DNA of 64,000 nt from Clostridiaceae bacterium BRH_c20a (GTDB lineage Bacteria; Bacillota; Peptococcia; Peptococcales; BICA1-8). Numbering within the stretch: position 1 is the first letter of the stretch; every line of letters begins with the position of its first letter. Both the position numbers and the translations under genes were made by a program. The notes beneath the pieces are model-generated. The model worked only from the letters and a program-made list of their open reading frames with translations. It was not told where the DNA came from and did not search any database. This document shows, piece by piece, positions 61,701 through 64,000 of this stretch. The stretch is taken from contig LADT01000053.1 of the NCBI GenBank assembly GCA_000961765.1, forward strand, positions 186,001-250,000, read 5' to 3'.

Positions 61701-64000
61701 TGAACCTTTCAGTGTCATAGAAAAAGCATCGGAAATTTTGACCGGATCTTCCTTCGGCAGCTTCTCTAACTCTAGGAAAGCCTTATCCATTCTGCCCATT
61801 AACGGAATATTGATATGGCCATACTCCGTATCATAAAAATGCAAAGAAGTTTGGGTCATAGGAACATCAGGCACTAAAAACATTAGCATCCCTACCAAGT
61901 CTTCTTTAGGGAAAACATTGACTTCTGGATTCCCAGGTGGTGCTAGGGGCGTTTCTGTGATCCACGTAGCTTCTGAAGCTGGATAACTCCCCTCATTATT
62001 TATGTTCACATAAAAATGATTGTTAAAACTGGGTATCTGGTATTGGATCTTATTTGAGGTAACATTCTTCATCTCCAGCTTGAGTGCTAAAAATTGCTTG
62101 CCATCTGAAGGTTCAAGCCCTTTAAATTTACTAAAATAGAAGGCTTCTTTTACCGATAGGTCCATAGCTTTATTGCTATCTTTAACAGTAAATGGAATTC
62201 GCTTAGTGAGAATTGTATCCATACCAGGTAAACTTGTTCCCGTCACAAGGGCTGCAACTTCCTTATTATAGCGCTTGAGGGGTGTACCGGTAGATATTTT
62301 CACCACATCTGGCTCGATTATTTGACCCGATTTTGGTGGTGGGGCAAAAGCCACTGAAGTATTGGCAGCATAACTCAAAATATCACCAGAGGCCTTCTTT
62401 TCATTAATAGTCACGGAAAGTGGCAACTCTTGAGCAGGTTTTGCTTGGTTAATAAGGGTGAGGACTTCTGCCAGTGTAGACTGTAGTCCTGCAGCATCTT
62501 CACTGAGCACATACCGTCCGCCGGAAAGCTCAGCAGCCTTCACAAAAACGTCCTTTTTATCGGAGACACCCATACCTGCCCAAAGAACTATGATATTGTC
62601 TTTCTTGATTTCACCTAATAGCTTTTCAAAGGCTTCTTGTTCCTCTTCATCGACCTCAAGGGCAGCATCAGTTAAGTAAACTATTACTTTTTTATTAGAG
62701 GGTACAGCCCTGAGATTTTCATACCCAATCCGAATAGAATCTAGAATTGGCGTTCCACCGCCTGCATCTAGTTCACCTAATCCTTGTAAAAGCTTCATTT
62801 TATCTGAGGTGGTCACCTGCTGCTGTTGGATAATCGGGCCACCCATTGCCGTGGTTTGAAAGCTAATCATTTGCATCAAACACTCTTTTGGGAGCTTTAG
62901 AATAAAGTCATGAAACAGTGCCTTGGTTTTCTCCATACGAAAACCACAGCCCTCTTCTTCAGCAGGATCAATATCCATTGAACCGGAAGCATCCAATATA
63001 ATAGAAACCACAGGGGTATCGGCAAGACCTGCTTCCCTAGGACGCTCATAGGTCATGATAAAAGAGTTGCCAAATTTTCCTCCAATTGCGGTAAAAACAT
63101 TAACAAGAGCTTTTTCATCCTTTGCACTAAAATATTCTCCATTAGAAGCATTCGAAAACTCTTTTAGAGCTGCTGCGTCTGGTTTATCACCAAATCCAAT
63201 GGAAAACAGGGGAATATTAGCCGCTGTTATTGCCTCTAGGACTTCCTCCTTTGAGGCCATACTACCCTCGCCCTGACCATCAATACTAGAATCAGCTCCG
63301 TCTGCAAAAACCACTAAAGCCGGACGGACTTTACCCTCTAAGAGCCTCAATCCTTCTAGGGTAGCATCGAAGAGCATTGTTGAGCCTGATGCTGTAACTG
63401 AAGAGAGACTATTGACAACAGCTTCTTTAGTGTCTCCTTTCAACACTCTTATCTGGGAATCAAAATCAATTACCTTAATAAATGTTTTATCCGGAAGCCC
63501 TTTAATAAACTCCCTAGCAGCGGCAATAGTGGCTGGCATCTGTTTTCCCATTGAACCTGAGGAATCTAAAACCAGCACGACACTAGGTGGTGCTATCTGT
63601 CTGGAAATATCCTTAATTTTAACCTGTTTACCACCCTCGAAAATTGTAGTATTATCCACGGTAGGGAAAACATCCCGTTTCTTTGGATCGTTGACAAGCA
63701 TTGAGATAGACGCCGTGCTTCCCATATCCTTTGCTTCAACAAATTCAATGCCACCTGTGAGGTTTTCAGGCTCGGCAAAAATACTATTTAAGCTGGCATA
63801 GGCGCTTTTTAACGAATCGGGGAAAGTGAGCACCGTCATTTCTCCGGCACTAACAGGAGTTAATCTTGCCTTGCTTTTTTCTAGACCTGCCCCTTCTGCT
63901 AATAACACCACATTCCAATAGCCAGCCGGCAGCCAGAAAAGAGTATCTCCTTCAGGGGTAAGATCTCCCTCTAAAGAATATCCATCGGCATAGTTAACCT
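58776..64000 (-). CDS. Very large VWA-domain protein (N-terminus outside window)
   Basis: More than 1,740 residues visible; the frame stays open to the window edge (LFWLPAGYWNVVLLAEGAG precedes the first internal start), so no real start is seen. Two von Willebrand A domains with MIDAS motifs occur near the visible N-terminus: VLVLDSSGSMGK and SIILDASGSMDID. The rest is a long series of beta-rich and linker segments with no recognised domains and no cell-wall sorting motif; the C-terminus is basic (LAKRRK). VWA domains mediate metal-dependent protein binding. Surface location is plausible but the signal peptide is off the window. Confidence 0.85.
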   Translation of the reverse strand, partial: VNYADGYSLEGDLTPEGDTLFWLPAGYWNVVLLAEGAGLEKSKARLTPVSAGEMTVLTFPDSLKSAYASLNSIFAEPENLTGGIEFVEAKDMGSTASISMLVNDPKKRDVFPTVDNTTIFEGGKQVKIKDISRQIAPPSVVLVLDSSGSMGKQMPATIAAAREFIKGLPDKTFIKVIDFDSQIRVLKGDTKEAVVNSLSSVTASGSTMLFDATLEGLRLLEGKVRPALVVFADGADSSIDGQGEGSMASKEEVLEAITAANIPLFSIGFGDKPDAAALKEFSNASNGEYFSAKDEKALVNVFTAIGGKFGNSFIMTYERPREAGLADTPVVSIILDASGSMDIDPAEEEGCGFRMEKTKALFHDFILKLPKECLMQMISFQTTAMGGPIIQQQQVTTSDKMKLLQGLGELDAGGGTPILDSIRIGYENLRAVPSNKKVIVYLTDAALEVDEEEQEAFEKLLGEIKKDNIIVLWAGMGVSDKKDVFVKAAELSGGRYVLSEDAAGLQSTLAEVLTLINQAKPAQELPLSVTINEKKASGDILSYAANTSVAFAPPPKSGQIIEPDVVKISTGTPLKRYNKEVAALVTGTSLPGMDTILTKRIPFTVKDSNKAMDLSVKEAFYFSKFKGLEPSDGKQFLALKLEMKNVTSNKIQYQIPSFNNHFYVNINNEGSYPASEATWITETPLAPPGNPEVNVFPKEDLVGMLMFLVPDVPMTQTSLHFYDTEYGHINIPLMGRMDKAFLELEKLPKEDPVKISDAFSMTLKGSSVVDKIDIYQAENNTSFRVIEADFDSKVQALLDIDPAQRLWLRVNTNQGPLLTKMSDVTATMPFGFISPVMLAPGSANKVRFAYPVANALANSKAEIWGDLHSGSLEIPVVKGSPNGNTVDKPKASIEGLDLRVNQLTNLDETIEGYNTSWIVADVTFTDTSRDGFGAVIPEDCFQLVRKDYEQNYQDTISGNNSPLKGDVTADSAGLGDFASGDSSEGILEPEYATRWLLYGISEDWAVFDGAQRRGLILFNLPEEGHKWNLKSTYFTDLNEPLGTEAYLSPGLIVNQTQLNIVDQGFDNQLAALVQQAILNYKSIKGGSGNAGYIQTVGLSSEDGKNSIPMPTIVTSGAEKIKSVKTIDDFIKIMQTTKWLPSKDGTWNYRNSPEAVLTQGWGTQWDLANLAMGLLAKSGATPKQRAIALTESGRQKLYELSSVDGITKQILPGIAYIDEKGNEKLFVIPFMKDIQELEGLVYLPSEQNISEFAAVKATLKVSVKIEPGDKSAQSSMGDVADALGGGEGDAKYFDYIELLAKEIPLPELSLDAIEVGYLEAGMGTGMKYTAAIGTPNGYEGSTFAVDSGKDKILGIKIDVELPGNTFSHESSLLEGETLDKLFQTIAINLPDLPEAAAKKLEEATKGEYKAAQNPDTLSALKWYSRNILNRFISAQTSFDQEIAEELKLTLGRTDKERCIVLTSRINVKDDKLRTSMDLLQAVNQYHNGDKKTQAAYNISAGMFVSTLEGKALTGDDKASFIDIWAKAPKDAAMLFIPADVEDQEMGQKIAADMEKAGNFPEHLINRVADGKKMILAFDKPSDYDGQKRWAWLEIDPVTFETISVFDTGEHASMASYAMTALKDNAGDGGKYIVGGFMGIEVSIWAVATMSLVLDDYDEIIKQAMALAGSIGKHLNDVMKGYDAGLDKALGYSPPGNSPININFKLSIADGYEQRIKQNLIGFEQGFNDGMSVYFTLAKRRK

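Overview
The window looks like a chromosomal segment of an anaerobic, spore-forming member of the Bacillota (Clostridia in the broad sense). The evidence is: strong purine-rich Shine-Dalgarno (SD) sites with frequent TTG and GTG starts, low to moderate GC, a Spo0E-type phosphatase and a Spo0F-like receiver, a CIRCE-controlled groES-groEL operon, the FixABCX electron-transfer system, a B12-type class II ribonucleotide reductase, and the cdaA-cdaR-glmM and acpS-nnr-alr-endoAI/endoA gene orders typical of the phylum. I cannot name a genus. There are no rRNA or tRNA genes, no transposase and no cas gene.

Layout. 1-4.4 kb: a purine block (nucleoside-binding BMP lipoprotein and xpt behind a guanine riboswitch), a diguanylate cyclase, and a sulfur block (two YeeE/YedE halves plus a rhodanese). 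4.6-11 kb: a probable aromatic-acid module (LpdD-like, UbiX, TAXI-type TRAP transporter, a tiny zinc ribbon, UbiD, and an Lrp/AsnC regulator). 11.3-16.3 kb: guaA, hpt, a membrane protein and an aminotransferase. 16.6-19.9 kb: a coiled-coil protein, groESL, and 5-formyl-THF cyclo-ligase. 20-24.6 kb: fixX-C-B-A, with a cluster of seven DnaA boxes upstream of fixA. 24.7-36.5 kb: Spo0E-like, a PHP phosphatase, the t6A genes (tsaD, rimI, tsaB, tsaE), a Spo0F-like receiver, an amidohydrolase with a DUF34/Nif3 protein, tex, and an asparaginase with a gamma-glutamyl hydrolase. 36.9-47.4 kb: toxin-antitoxin, alr, nnr, acpS, glmM, cdaR, cdaA, then DUF881-Sbp-DUF881. 47.4-64 kb: an orphan 601-aa protein, zinc ribbons, an FlhG-like ATPase coupled to nrdJ, a radical SAM protein, a two-component pair, a lipoprotein, and a von Willebrand factor A (VWA) protein of more than 1,700 residues running off the window.

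The most unusual property is the intergenic DNA. At eight main sites (plus partial ones) between ordinary housekeeping genes there are 150-500 bp elements built from (i) arrays of a degenerate ~31-bp unit beginning CAGACGC, arranged head-to-head on either side of (ii) a core of short tandem repeats: heptamers, GGTTAA-type hexamers and a CGCTTCGCTAG motif. Four of these elements share the same internal order. The arrays commonly run into the stop codon of the adjacent gene, so the unit itself appears to supply the last codons. Unrelated heptamer arrays, an octamer array and a GC-rich palindrome occupy many other gaps. No protein in the window explains them; they are the best candidate here for an undescribed system.

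Several genes too short for routine gene calling were found by reading: a 52-aa zinc ribbon in the UbiD cluster (8706-8864), the 53-aa Spo0E-like protein (24769-24930), and three more doubtful ones near 49.6, 50.0 and 57.0 kb.
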